DNA of 48,336 bases from Streptomyces aurantiacus JA 4570 (GCF_000414115.1 NZ_AOPZ01000066.1:1-48336); one strand, 5' to 3'. Counted from the first letter of the stretch, positions 40,941-48,336 are shown. Made by a program: numbers and translations. The notes: generated from the letters alone by a model not told the origin.

Positions 40941-41900
40941 TCAGCGACCCGCGTGGGCATGAACGGTCGGACGCCACTGCTGACGTGCACGCTCGAAGTC
41001 CTGACTGGCCGCATACAGGAAGGAGCCGGCTTCGGTCAGTGCCACCGGGGGAACACCCAGTGCTTGCGACGGCTCGAAGAACGTCGGGCAGGTGTTGACT
41101 TCGTAGATATAGAGGCGGCCATGGACGTCCTTGGCGAGATCGACTCCGGTGAAGAGCCCTCCCACTGCCTCCGAGGCACGCTCGGCCAGGACACGGATTT
41201 CGTCCGTGAGCTCCACCACCACGCGCTCGCAGCCAGGCGTGTTGGAGCGCCACTGGCCGGCCGGTGCCGTCCGCTGATAAGAAATCACAGCGCGGTAGTT
41301 CACACACATCACCCGAATGTCTCGAGCTTCGGCGTCGATGTGCTTCTGGAGGTAGAACCCCTCGTTCTTCACGCGGTACCCGTCACCTTCCGGGTTGCGT
41401 TCGGCTACCAGCCCGCTCAGGTCGTCGCGGTTGTCCACACGCACCACCCCACGCCCCAAGGAGCTCATCATGGGTTTGTAGACCAGGGGGTAACCAAGGG
41501 TGTCCGCAGCTGTGTTCAGCGTTTCGACCTGCTGCCCCCACACCACGTCGGGGTGCTGCACGTCGGAGGCGGCCATGAGGGCGGAGTTGAGGTACTTCGA
41601 CTGACCACGCAGCAGCGTCATGGCCGTGTTGACGACGGGGATCCCGGCCAGCCGGAACGTCTCCAGCTGGTTCATGCCCAGGAGCAGGTCATCCTCGTAG
41701 ACCCAGCCGATGACAAGTGAGGGCGTCACCTGCTTGCCGTTCACCAAGAACACCGGCTTGGAATTCGCTATCTCGATGACTAGTTCGTGGGGGTGTACGC
41801 GAATGGCCTCGCCACCCTGCCTCGCGATTTCCGTGAACATGACGTCGTGATCAGGTTCGTCATCATCGTTACCCAGCAGAACAACGGGATTGACGCTCAT
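40941..41900 (-). CDS. RimK/LysX-type ATP-grasp ligase
   Basis: A 319-residue ATP-grasp protein. It shows YPLVYKPMMSSLGRGVVRV (ATP binding), FYLQKHIDAEARDIRVMCV, FTGVDLAKDVHGRLYIYEVNTCPTF (metal-binding Asp, Glu and Asn) and an N-terminal domain with LVIGWVYEDDLLLGMNQLETF. RimK-type enzymes add amino acids to peptide or carrier-protein ends through an acyl phosphate. It may attach an amino acid to the modified precursor or to a carrier-bound unit. ATG 41900 gives the family N-terminus, with GGATG about ten bases upstream. Confidence 0.82.
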   Translation of the reverse strand: MSVNPVVLLGNDDDEPDHDVMFTEIARQGGEAIRVHPHELVIEIANSKPVFLVNGKQVTPSLVIGWVYEDDLLLGMNQLETFRLAGIPVVNTAMTLLRGQSKYLNSALMAASDVQHPDVVWGQQVETLNTAADTLGYPLVYKPMMSSLGRGVVRVDNRDDLSGLVAERNPEGDGYRVKNEGFYLQKHIDAEARDIRVMCVNYRAVISYQRTAPAGQWRSNTPGCERVVVELTDEIRVLAERASEAVGGLFTGVDLAKDVHGRLYIYEVNTCPTFFEPSQALGVPPVALTEAGSFLYAASQDFERARQQWRPTVHAHAGR

Positions 41901-42700
41901 GGCAATCATCCATTCCGGCCGACCAGTGGATCGATGTAATTCGACGTCATCGGTGAGCGGGGTGGAACCATACGCCCGCGGTTTCGACATCGTGGAGATC
42001 GCAGGCACCCCCCACCAGAAGATCGAACAGCAAGCTTCTCCGGACCCCGCGACGGCTGTCAAGACACTGTCGACGACGTGGCTTCGTCCCGCGTTCCTCC
42101 GGAAGAGCATTGACACTCAGTGCACATGGAAACCTCTCAGGCTTCCGGATTCGAAGGCCGGTACCGACTCAGAGTCACGGGTCAGGGTCGGATTCACTCA
42201 CAAACCTTGACCTTTCGGCGAGTGACGACACGTTCCGCTAAATGCACCAAATGGGTAAACGACGCTCGCGGTTACCCAAGTGAATCATCGAGCACACGCA
42301 GCCGAAGCGTGTGCTGCCTCACATACGACGTGCTAGCGATGCGGCCATCACTCTGTCTAAGCTTCGCCATGATCCATTTCTGCATGGATCGACAACTTCA
42401 CACACACCTGGGTGAATCAGGTGGATGATCGGAACCGACCTGCGGCATCGGCTTCGGTGAACCGCCCCCCGGTATGCGCGAACCGCGCACAGCTCGCCCT
42501 TTCCTGCCTACAACACATGGCGTCCGCCCTCCGCGACGGGACTCACCCCATCAGCTATCGGCACTCCTCAGGGACAGCGGCAACAGCAGCCTCGTCGCAG
42601 GCCGTCGAACGGAAGGTGATCACGCCACGTTCTCCCGTCCGCGCAAGCCGCGTGTTGTTCCCCTCTGTCCTGTCGACACCAGCCAGGAGGACACGCTCAC
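41901..42700. other. Intergenic region between ATP-grasp and patatin genes, rich in inverted repeats
   Basis: About 800 bases between divergent genes with no convincing gene. It contains TTGACA boxes on both strands (minus at 42062-42057, plus near 42110) and three perfect dyads in the 42292-42423 stretch. It likely carries promoters for both flanking genes. Confidence 0.5.
42292..42423. promoter_or_regulatory. Cluster of three perfect inverted repeats
   Basis: GCACACGC-N7-GCGTGTGC (42292-42314), GATCCAT-N6-ATGGATC (42371-42390) and CACCTG-N7-CAGGTG (42405-42423) lie within 132 bases upstream of the patatin gene. They could be operators or RNA hairpins. Confidence 0.4.
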
Positions 42701-43741
42701 ATGACGGTAGCCTTCGTGCTCCAAGGCGGAGCCAGCCTCGCCGCGGTGCAGGTGGGTATGCTGCGCGCGCTCACTGAAGCTGATATTCGTCCCGACCTCG
42801 TCGTAGGGTGCTCCGCTGGGGCACTCAATGCCGTAGCTTTCGCGCAGGACCCCACGCTCGCGGGGCTCGAGAATCTTCAGCGCCTCTGGTTACGCGTACG
42901 CCGCGGCGATGTGCTTCCGCTGCGCCCTCTGTCGCTCACCGTTGGCATCGCCGGCCTGCGGGACAGCATCGCGGCACCCGACCGACTGAGCCTCCTGATA
43001 CAACACGGCCTGCGCATAAGCGATCTGAGGGACACAGCGGTCCCTGCGCACGTTGTCGCCACTGACGTGTATACGGGAATGCCTGTTGTGCTCTCTCACG
43101 GCTCTGCCTTGACGGCTCTCCTCGCCAGTTCGTCCATCCCCGGTGTACTGCCTCCCGTCCCATGGGAAGGGCGGTCGTTGGTCGACGGCAGCCAGTCCGC
43201 TGACATCCCCATCAAACAGGCCGAGTCACTTGGCGCGATGACCAGTTACGTCCTTCCCTCACTGTTGGCCGTCAGACCCCAGGCATCCCCTGTCGGCGTT
43301 CTGCCCATCCTCATACGCACCCTGGGAACCATGGTCGGCCGGATCGCGGCAGGTGAACTCGCGGCAGCTCAGCGAAACGTTCATGTGCTGCCGACCCCTG
43401 AGGTCTACAGAGCGCTCAATCCGCTGAGCTTTCGGCACACAGCGGAGCTGATCCAGCGGGGTTATGACACCACACGTGTCTGGCTGGCCAAGCACTCCAC
43501 CTCGTCCAGGGCGGCAACCTCATCGGGTGGCGGCAACGCCGCACCGCCGGCCGCCGCGAGCCTTCCGGCAGCCGCCCTCTCTGCTCCTCCGCCGGGCGAG
43601 CTCGCCAAGCCTGGTGACACGCCTCGGGCTGCACAAGGGCTCAACTGCCGGCCAGTTGCGGACTCTCGGAGGGACCGCCTGTCGACTCCGCCAGTGGCCG
43701 GGCCCGGCGTCACGTTCCCCGAGGGCGTAACTGACGCCTGA
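42701..43741 (+). CDS. Patatin-like phospholipase/acyl hydrolase
   Basis: A 346-residue patatin-family hydrolase. The oxyanion loop is FVLQGGASLAAVQVGML, the nucleophile Ser lies in VVGCSAGALNAVAF (GxSxG) and the dyad Asp in LVDGSQSADIPI. Residues beyond ~270 are an Ala/Pro-rich disordered tail. CAGGAGGA is about ten bases before the ATG. It would deacylate lipids or thioesters. It lies at the right edge of the biosynthetic region, so membership in the pathway is uncertain. Confidence 0.85.
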   Translation: MTVAFVLQGGASLAAVQVGMLRALTEADIRPDLVVGCSAGALNAVAFAQDPTLAGLENLQRLWLRVRRGDVLPLRPLSLTVGIAGLRDSIAAPDRLSLLIQHGLRISDLRDTAVPAHVVATDVYTGMPVVLSHGSALTALLASSSIPGVLPPVPWEGRSLVDGSQSADIPIKQAESLGAMTSYVLPSLLAVRPQASPVGVLPILIRTLGTMVGRIAAGELAAAQRNVHVLPTPEVYRALNPLSFRHTAELIQRGYDTTRVWLAKHSTSSRAATSSGGGNAAPPAAASLPAAALSAPPPGELAKPGDTPRAAQGLNCRPVADSRRDRLSTPPVAGPGVTFPEGVTDA

Positions 43742-43743
43742 GC

Positions 43744-43761
43744 GCGAGGCAGCGTCCTCGC
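43744..43761 (+). terminator. Hairpin after the patatin gene
   Basis: GCGAGG-CAGCGT-CCTCGC is a perfect 6-bp stem two bases after the stop codon. Confidence 0.5.
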
Positions 43762-43873
43762 AACGGTCGCGTCAACAAGGTACGCCGCCCGCACCCGTGG
43801 CTCTCGGGCCGCCCGCCACCCCGAGCCGCCGACCGCCCTCATTCCCGCAGGTCAGCGCACCCGCCCCCGGGGC

Positions 43874-44050
43874 TTCAACGGCACCGCAGGAAGCGTAGGA
43901 GCAGGCAGCGGCCCCCGTCGTACCCCTTCACCTCGCCGAAGCGCGAGCCCTCCATCCAGTGGGCGCGGGCCTGCTCGATCTCTTCCTGCGCGGCGACCTG
44001 GTCCTCGCTCAGCCGCGGCGGCGAAGAGCCGGCCGGGGTTGGGCAGGTAC
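43874..44050 (-). pseudogene. Possible remnant of an unidentified gene
   Basis: On the minus strand two frames look protein-like in succession. MYLPNPGRLFAA is in one frame; LSEDQVAAQEEIEQARAHWM and then GSRFGEVKGYDGGRCLLLRF are in another, ending at 43874. The second frame has strong G/C-ending codon bias but no start or ribosome site. This could be a frameshifted fragment of an ordinary gene. No family was recognised. Confidence 0.3.
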
Positions 44051-44268
44051 ATCGCCGGCGACGGTGCCGGGTGACCGAGCGCAGCGACGACGGCTGACGG
44101 ATCAGGGACCCTGATACGTCGTCAGCGCCCGGGCCGATCAGGCCGCCGGTAAGCCGTCACCGGAAGCTTCCCGGCCCCCGCCTCCCCCGCCTCTTCGGCC
44201 GTCACGGATCCGTATGACCTTGAAGGCGAAAGGCGCACCGGGGCGGGGGGCGGCGTCAGACCTTTCTG

Positions 44269-44709
44269 TCAGACCTTTTTGAGCGTCAAGGGCGTTTCCG
44301 TCTTGAAACCGTCCTTGGAGACTCCACCCTTGATCTTGACGACATGTCCGCGGGAGTGACAGGACGGGAGACCCGCGAAAGTCCCTTCCATCGTGTTCAG
44401 CGCGATCGCAGGGCTTTTGTTGGCCTCGGCGACAAAGTAATTGCCTCCCACGGACTGGACCTTTCCGGTCTTGCTGTTGACCGTGGTGGCATGAACCGCG
44501 TTGCTGTCGAGGAATTCGACGGTGACGTGCTGGGCGGCCTCCCCTGTCGGCTTGAAACTTCCAGTGAAGGTGCCGCTGTAGTGCTCAAGCCGGCTCCCGC
44601 AGGTGGCGGAGTTGGCGGAGGCGGAGTCGGCCTGGGCCGGTACGGTGAACAGGCCGGCTGCCGCCAGAACTGTCACGGACAGCGCGGAGACACGACGGAT
44701 TGCGGACAT
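44269..44709 (-). CDS. Small secreted protein, function unknown
   Basis: A 146-residue protein with a clear signal peptide (RRVSALSVTVLAAAGLFTVP, cut after AQA). The mature part has two Cys (SATCGSRLEHYSG and LPSCHSRGHVV) that may form a disulfide, and a mixed beta pattern. AAGGAG five bases before ATG 44709 supports the start. The stop lies in one copy of a tandem 11-bp repeat (gtcagaccttt at 44255 and 44268). No domain is recognised. It may be a small extracellular binding or inhibitor protein. Confidence 0.75.
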   Translation of the reverse strand: MSAIRRVSALSVTVLAAAGLFTVPAQADSASANSATCGSRLEHYSGTFTGSFKPTGEAAQHVTVEFLDSNAVHATTVNSKTGKVQSVGGNYFVAEANKSPAIALNTMEGTFAGLPSCHSRGHVVKIKGGVSKDGFKTETPLTLKKV

Positions 44710-44845
44710 GAACTCTCCTTCTCCAAAGCTGGAGGGGAACCGCTTGGCTCTCCCGGCGTGATAGTGGCTCACCCAGCAGGTTCGTAGCGGCGGGCGCGCC
44801 GGGCCCGACTGCCTTCTGGCTGCAAATGGAGGCGCCACGCATTCA

Positions 44846-44873
44846 GCATTTGGCATTTGGCGTTCGGCATTTG
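44846..44873. repeat. Four imperfect 7-bp repeats (catttgg / cgttcgg)
   Basis: The stretch gcatttggcatttggcgttc and the following ggcatttggc are built from near-identical heptamers, upstream of the secreted-protein gene. It lies in the roughly 335-base divergent gap 44710-45045 that must hold both promoters; no other feature was recognised there. Confidence 0.6.
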
Positions 44874-45045
44874 GCCGAGATGGACAGACACAGACTCCCT
44901 TGCGGTTCGGTGGAAGGCCGGGGCGCCGAATGGGCGACTTCGCGCCGGGGCGATCGAACGGTACGAGAAAGAAGCACCGTTGTCTGCTTCTCTGAGGCGC
45001 CAGGCGGCCCCCCGCCACCTTTCCTCACAGAAGGCAGGAACGTGC

Positions 45046-45318
45046 ATGCAGGCGCTCATGAGCACTCAGGTCCTTGACCCAACGCTGGACCTGGACATCG
45101 AAGTCCTGGAGTCCCTCGAAGCTCACGTGGTACCGGTCGACGGGCCGGGCCAGCAGGCGTGGCAGCAGGGCTGGGCGGGTGTGGGACACACCGGTCAGGC
45201 CGTCTACCACGGCGTGCAGGGAAACTGGGGCGCAGCGATCGACCACGGGGCCCAGGCGGTCTCGAACTTCGGCTCGGCCGCCTACAACGCCTACCAGTGG
45301 TACAACGGCGGCCACTGA
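45046..45318 (+). CDS. Candidate RiPP/bacteriocin-like precursor, Gly- and aromatic-rich
   Basis: A 90-residue peptide. The N-terminal third is a leader-like acidic helix (LDPTLDLDIEVLESLEAHVV); the remainder is rich in Gly, Ala, Trp, Tyr, Asn and His (QAWQQGWAGVGHTG, GNWGAAIDHGAQAV, AAYNAYQWYNGGH). The LESLEA segment resembles the LExLEA motif of daptide leaders, but the core lacks their hydrophobic Thr-ended pattern. A ribosome site (aaggcagg) precedes ATG 45046. An M50 protease with a PqqD-like domain follows after a long hairpin, the arrangement expected for a peptide and its leader-binding protease. Confidence 0.6.
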   Translation: MQALMSTQVLDPTLDLDIEVLESLEAHVVPVDGPGQQAWQQGWAGVGHTGQAVYHGVQGNWGAAIDHGAQAVSNFGSAAYNAYQWYNGGH

Positions 45319-45348
45319 GACGCCCGTAGCGGCAACTCCCTTTCCCCG

Positions 45349-45416
45349 CCGGCACGCGCCGCCTCGCCTCGTGTCCACTTCCCCGCAGCGACGCCACGCG
45401 AGGCGGCCCGTGCCGG
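45349..45416 (+). terminator. Long hairpin between precursor and M50 protease genes
   Basis: 45349-45367 pairs with 45398-45416 at 18 of 19 positions around a 30-base loop. It may act as partial terminator or RNA-stabilising element, favouring precursor over protease. Confidence 0.7.
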
Positions 45417-45457
45417 GCCCCGACGGGCATCACGTGCCCTGATCCCCACAGAGGCTG

Positions 45458-46681
45458 ATGACTACCTCGACTGTCTCGCCCGGCCCGTCCGCCCCATCGG
45501 TCCCGCCTGTTCAGCCGCCACCCTGGCCCGCTCTGCGCCCCGGCGTGGAATTCACCGCTCACGGCGAGCGAATCGTGGTGAGCCTGCCGGAAGGCGCGTA
45601 CCTGCGCATGGGGCGCGACGCGGTCGAGCTCCTGCGGAGCCTGGACGGCACCCGCTCCAGCGAGGAAGTCGCCGTCGCCTGGTCCGCCAGGCTCGGGTCG
45701 CTGAAGTCCGCTGAACTCCTCCAGCACTTCACGCGCCTCAACCTGCTCGAAACCGCCGCCCCCGCTGCCGGTGAAAGGCGCCTCACGCGGCCCAACCCGG
45801 TCACCATCCAACTCACGCTCTACCGGCCCCACAGGCTGACTGGCGCGCTGGCCGCGCTCGGCGTTATCGCCGGTCACCGGAGTTCGCGGCTGCTGTACGC
45901 GCTGCTCCTGGCCGGCGGCGCCTGTGCGACCGCCACGCGGCTGCCGGACATGGCCCGGTCCCTGCTGGACCCGTCACCAGGCATGTGGTGGCACATCCTG
46001 CTCGCCATGATCGCGGTGAACATCTGCCACGAGTTCGGCCACGCCACCGCGGTCGCCGCACTCGGCGGCCACCCACGCCGCATGGGCATCGCCCTGCTGT
46101 ACTACGTCTGCCCCGCGTTCTTCTGCGACGTCTCCTCCAGCTGGCGTCTGCCACGCGGTGCCCGCGTCGTCGTCGCCCTGGCCGGCGTCTTGGTCAATGC
46201 CGGCATGGCCGCACTCTCCGCCCTCGCCGCGGCCGCGGACGTCGCCGGACATTCCGAGTTCTGGTGGCGGATGGTCCTGGCCAACCTCTTCACGGTCACC
46301 ATCAACCTGATTCCGTTCCTCAGACTCGACGGCTACCTGCTCCTGCTGGCCTTCGTCGACGAGCCCTTCGTACGCCCGCGTGCCATGGCCGACGCCCGCT
46401 CCTGGCTGAGCCATCACATCTGGCGCAGAAGCCCGCAGCCTCGCCAGTTCGCCCGCAGGTGGAGCGTCCCGTACGGCCTGCTGGCCATCGTCTGCCCCGC
46501 CCTGCTCATCAGCTTCATGCTGCTCGCCCTGGCGCCCCTGCTGTTCAGCTTCGGCTGGCCCGGCACCGTGATCTGGACACTTGCCACCCTGCTCGCCCTG
46601 GCCCGCCTGGCCGACGGAATCCTCCGCGTGGCCAGGCCCGCGGCCCCCGCGTCGGCGGGGAGGCCCGAGCCCACGGCGTAG
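45458..46681 (+). CDS. M50-family membrane metalloprotease with PqqD-like N-terminal domain
   Basis: A 407-residue protein. Residues ~25-110 resemble a PqqD/RRE leader-binding domain (LPEGAYLRMGRDAVELLRSL, LLQHFTRLNLLE). The rest is membrane-spanning with the site-2-protease motif NICHEFGHATAV (HExxH) and the second metal motif LIPFLRLDGYLLL (Asp in LDG). Similar proteins act in daptide clusters, where they are proposed to cut the leader at the membrane. The peptide encoded 139 bases upstream is the obvious substrate. No other tailoring gene accompanies the pair. Confidence 0.8.
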   Translation: MTTSTVSPGPSAPSVPPVQPPPWPALRPGVEFTAHGERIVVSLPEGAYLRMGRDAVELLRSLDGTRSSEEVAVAWSARLGSLKSAELLQHFTRLNLLETAAPAAGERRLTRPNPVTIQLTLYRPHRLTGALAALGVIAGHRSSRLLYALLLAGGACATATRLPDMARSLLDPSPGMWWHILLAMIAVNICHEFGHATAVAALGGHPRRMGIALLYYVCPAFFCDVSSSWRLPRGARVVVALAGVLVNAGMAALSALAAAADVAGHSEFWWRMVLANLFTVTINLIPFLRLDGYLLLLAFVDEPFVRPRAMADARSWLSHHIWRRSPQPRQFARRWSVPYGLLAIVCPALLISFMLLALAPLLFSFGWPGTVIWTLATLLALARLADGILRVARPAAPASAGRPEPTA

Positions 46682-46709
46682 CGACTCCGCCGCGCTGACA
46701 TCCTCCACT

Positions 46710-46752
46710 ACTCGGTGGTACCGTATAGTGGTACTCGGTACTACGCAGTACC
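46710..46752. promoter_or_regulatory. Candidate PadR operator/promoter
   Basis: An inverted repeat GGTACT-N11-AGTACC (46730-46752) and a direct repeat ACTCGGT (46710, 46733) lie just upstream of the padR-like start. The dyad ends 24 bases before the GTG, well placed for autoregulation by the PadR protein. Confidence 0.55.
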
Positions 46753-46776
46753 GCTAGGGGCCGAGGAGGACTCGCG

Positions 46777-47103
46777 GTGGACGACCTGACGGAGATGCTG
46801 AAGGGCACGCTCGAAGGATGCGTGCTCGAAATCATCGGCAGCGAGGAAACGTACGGGTACGCCATCACCCGTCAGCTGAACGAGCTCGGCTTCGCCGACG
46901 TCGTCGAGGGGACGGTGTACACCATCTTGCTGCGCCTGGAGAGGAACGAACTCGTCCAGGTGACGAAACGACCATCCGGGATGGGTCCGCCGCGCAAGTT
47001 CTACGCGCTCAATGACGCCGGACGCGAGGAACTCGCGAAGTTCTGGACGAAATGGCAGTACGTCTCATCACGCATCGACAAGCTCAGGGAGGGCGGGAGA
47101 TGA
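46777..47103 (+). CDS. PadR-family transcriptional regulator
   Basis: A 108-residue winged-helix repressor of the PadR type (LKGTLEGCVLEIIG, ETYGYAITRQLNELGF, EGTVYTILLRLERNELV, GPPRKFYALNDAGREELAKF). GGAGGA precedes the GTG. Its stop overlaps the next start (ATGA). Such regulators typically repress the operon's own ABC exporter and respond to its drug substrate. Confidence 0.9.
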   Translation: MDDLTEMLKGTLEGCVLEIIGSEETYGYAITRQLNELGFADVVEGTVYTILLRLERNELVQVTKRPSGMGPPRKFYALNDAGREELAKFWTKWQYVSSRIDKLREGGR

Positions 47104-47456
47104 ACTTCTGGGAGACCATCACAGGCAGCGATCTCACCAGGGATTGGAAGGCGTTCGAAGCCCGGGCCGCAGCCCTGCCGGACGACTACCGGGCGGCGTG
47201 GGATCAGATCAAGGTCCACCTCCTTCCCCACGGGGACTTCACCGGCCGCAACCTGACGCCGATCGCCGACGCCGCCCTGGGGCTGCTCGAAGAAACAGCG
47301 GCGGAGGGGCAGAGCGTCCACGAGGTACTCGGTGACGACATCCCAGGCTTTTGCATGGCACTGGCCGGCGGGGAAGGGGCTCGCACCTATCGCGACCGGT
47401 GGCGCGAGCAGTTGAACAGGAACGTCGCAAGGAAATTGAGCCGGCTGGGAGGCTGA
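47100..47456 (+). CDS. DUF1048-family protein 1
   Basis: A 118-residue helical protein of the DUF1048 type, commonly found between PadR regulators and DrrA/B-like exporters. Visible segments include RAAALPDDYRAAWDQIKVHL and GDDIPGFCMALAGG. It overlaps the padR stop by 4 bases. Its function is unknown. Confidence 0.8.
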   Translation: MNFWETITGSDLTRDWKAFEARAAALPDDYRAAWDQIKVHLLPHGDFTGRNLTPIADAALGLLEETAAEGQSVHEVLGDDIPGFCMALAGGEGARTYRDRWREQLNRNVARKLSRLGG

Positions 47457-47457
47457 C

Positions 47458-47784
47458 GTGGGCATCCAGGACATCATCGAGGGCAAGAAGCAGTGGCGGG
47501 CACACATGGCTCGGGTCAAGGCACTCCCGCCGGACTACCAGATCGTCTACAAGGAGATGCAGAAGTACCTGTTCAAGGTCGGACCGATCGACCTGCCTGA
47601 CGGGCCTCTGCTCCCCGGGATCGTCGACTTCTTCGAGGAAGGCGTCGCCGCGGGCAAGGGGGTCCTGGAACTCATCGGCAACGACGTCGCCGCGTTCTGC
47701 GACGACCTGGTCAAGGACTCACGCACCTATGCGGACGCCTATCAGGAGTCCATCAGCAGGGACCTCGGCACAACCGAGAAGTAG
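47458..47784 (+). CDS. DUF1048-family protein 2
   Basis: A 108-residue paralogue of the preceding gene (VKALPPDYQIVYKEMQKYLF, GNDVAAFCDDLVKDSRTY), starting with GTG one base after its stop. The two probably arose by duplication and may act together with the downstream ABC exporter. Confidence 0.8.
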   Translation: MGIQDIIEGKKQWRAHMARVKALPPDYQIVYKEMQKYLFKVGPIDLPDGPLLPGIVDFFEEGVAAGKGVLELIGNDVAAFCDDLVKDSRTYADAYQESISRDLGTTEK

Positions 47785-47934
47785 CGCCCGTCGCCTCATG
47801 CCAGTGGGCGCGGGAGCCCGCACGCGCGGCCCGTTCGCCTCGGCGCGGCGCGAATAGACGCGGGCCGACCGGCCGCCGGAAGCCGCCGCAGCTTCCACTC
47901 CCCCTGTGTCTTCAGCCTCCGAAAGGAAGCCATC

Positions 47935-48336
47935 ATGCCTTTATCTGTCATGCCCACATCCAGTCGAGGTGACGGTCATCCGTCGCCGACCGCCGTCTCC
48001 GCCGTCGGGCTACGCAAGTCGTACGGCGAAAAGCTCGTCCTCGACGGTATCGATCTGCACATCCCGGCCGGGTCCGTGTTCGCGCTGCTCGGGCCGAACG
48101 GCGCGGGCAAGACCACCGCCGTGAAGATCCTGTCCACGCTCATCACCGCCGACGCCGGGGACGTGCGGGTGGGCGGGCACGACCTGGCCGCCGACCCGCA
48201 GGCGGTCCGTGCCGCGATCGGTGTCACCGGGCAGTTCTCCGCCGTCGACGGCCTGATCACCGGCGAGGAGAACATGCTCCTCGTGGCGGACCTGCACCAC
48301 ATGTCCCGGCGTGAAAGCCGCCGCGCCACCGCCGAG
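47935..48336 (+). CDS. DrrA-like ABC transporter ATPase, N-terminal part (truncated by window end)
   Basis: The first 134 codons of a drug-exporter ATPase: VGLRKSYGEKLVLDGIDLHI, Walker A LLGPNGAGKTTAVKIL, and the Q-loop region IGVTGQFSAVDGLITGEENM. GAAAGGAAG precedes the ATG. The frame is still open at the last base. It is probably under PadR control and could export or protect against a peptide from the adjacent system. Confidence 0.9.
   Translation, partial: MPLSVMPTSSRGDGHPSPTAVSAVGLRKSYGEKLVLDGIDLHIPAGSVFALLGPNGAGKTTAVKILSTLITADAGDVRVGGHDLAADPQAVRAAIGVTGQFSAVDGLITGEENMLLVADLHHMSRRESRRATAE

Larger units (their letters stand above)
43742..44268. other. Intergenic region with a possible gene remnant
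   Basis: About 527 bases between convergent genes. Apart from the terminator and the remnant at 43874-44050, nothing recognisable was seen. It is very G/C-rich, like the outer flank. Confidence 0.5.

Noticed and set aside
41890..42210. Plus-strand frame of 106 codons upstream of the patatin gene
   Set aside because: Begins antisense to the ATP-grasp start, no ribosome site, no recognisable domain.
1..48336. CRISPR arrays, tRNA/rRNA genes and complete insertion sequences
   Set aside because: No regularly spaced repeats, cloverleaf or rRNA sequence, or transposase with terminal repeats was seen on reading.

Overview
The window looks like a chromosomal segment of a high-GC actinomycete, most likely Streptomyces. 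The genes are G+C-rich with G/C-ending codons, there are several GTG and TTG starts, the ribosome sites are GGAGG-like, at least two genes carry rare TTA codons, and the gene families are typical of the genus. No tRNA, rRNA, CRISPR array or intact insertion sequence was seen. All calls come from reading the sequence; no database search was run.

Layout. (1) 1-5.6 kb is ordinary flank: the end of a peptide-ABC ATPase, a PaiB-like FMN protein, an MFS exporter with a 24-residue leader ORF, an Ada/AlkA repair protein and two secreted trypsin-like proteases, one of them frameshifted. (2) 6.2-9.3 kb (+ strand) holds a P450 and an NHL-type propeller protein, visibly more A/T-rich. (3) 9.3-23.4 kb (- strand) is a 13-gene RiPP operon. 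It starts with a 59-62-residue precursor, then an FxsB-like radical SAM/SPASM enzyme and an HExxH peptide-modification protein, then a serine hydrolase, TylF-type methyltransferase, ATP-grasp ligase, F420-type oxidoreductase, APH-like kinase, 2OG-Fe oxygenase, CPT-like kinase, two ABC exporter subunits and a nucleotidyltransferase-fold protein. (4) 24.2-42 kb is a second system. It has the thioviridamide-type gene order flavoprotein decarboxylase - methyltransferase - YcaO - TfuA and a 54-residue precursor ending in ...SYVSFAAHAHC (thioviridamide-type cores also end in His-Cys). Woven through it are NRPS-like parts: a stand-alone adenylation enzyme, an acyl-CoA-dehydrogenase-like oxidase, a free carrier protein, two proteins that read as condensation / truncated adenylation C-subdomain / carrier modules, a LysA-fold PLP decarboxylase, a cysteine-synthase-like PLP enzyme, a DUF364 protein and a RimK-type ATP-grasp ligase. 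(5) 42.7-48.3 kb has a patatin-like hydrolase, a small secreted protein, a third candidate RiPP pair (Gly/aromatic-rich 90-residue peptide plus a membrane M50 protease with a PqqD-like N-terminus), and a PadR - DUF1048 - DUF1048 - ABC ATPase operon that runs off the end.

How it may work (inference). In region 4, YcaO-TfuA would thioamidate the precursor, the flavoprotein would decarboxylate the C-terminal Cys to an aminoenethiol, and methyltransferases could act on the His residues. The NRPS-like parts could build an acyl or aminoacyl unit on carrier proteins and join it to the peptide. The APH-like and CPT-like kinases and the 2OG oxygenase that a thioamitide pathway would need (Ser activation, His hydroxylation) lie in region 3, so regions 3 and 4 may cooperate. 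A hybrid thioamitide/NRPS-like pathway next to a radical SAM/HExxH RiPP operon is the main candidate for an undescribed system here.
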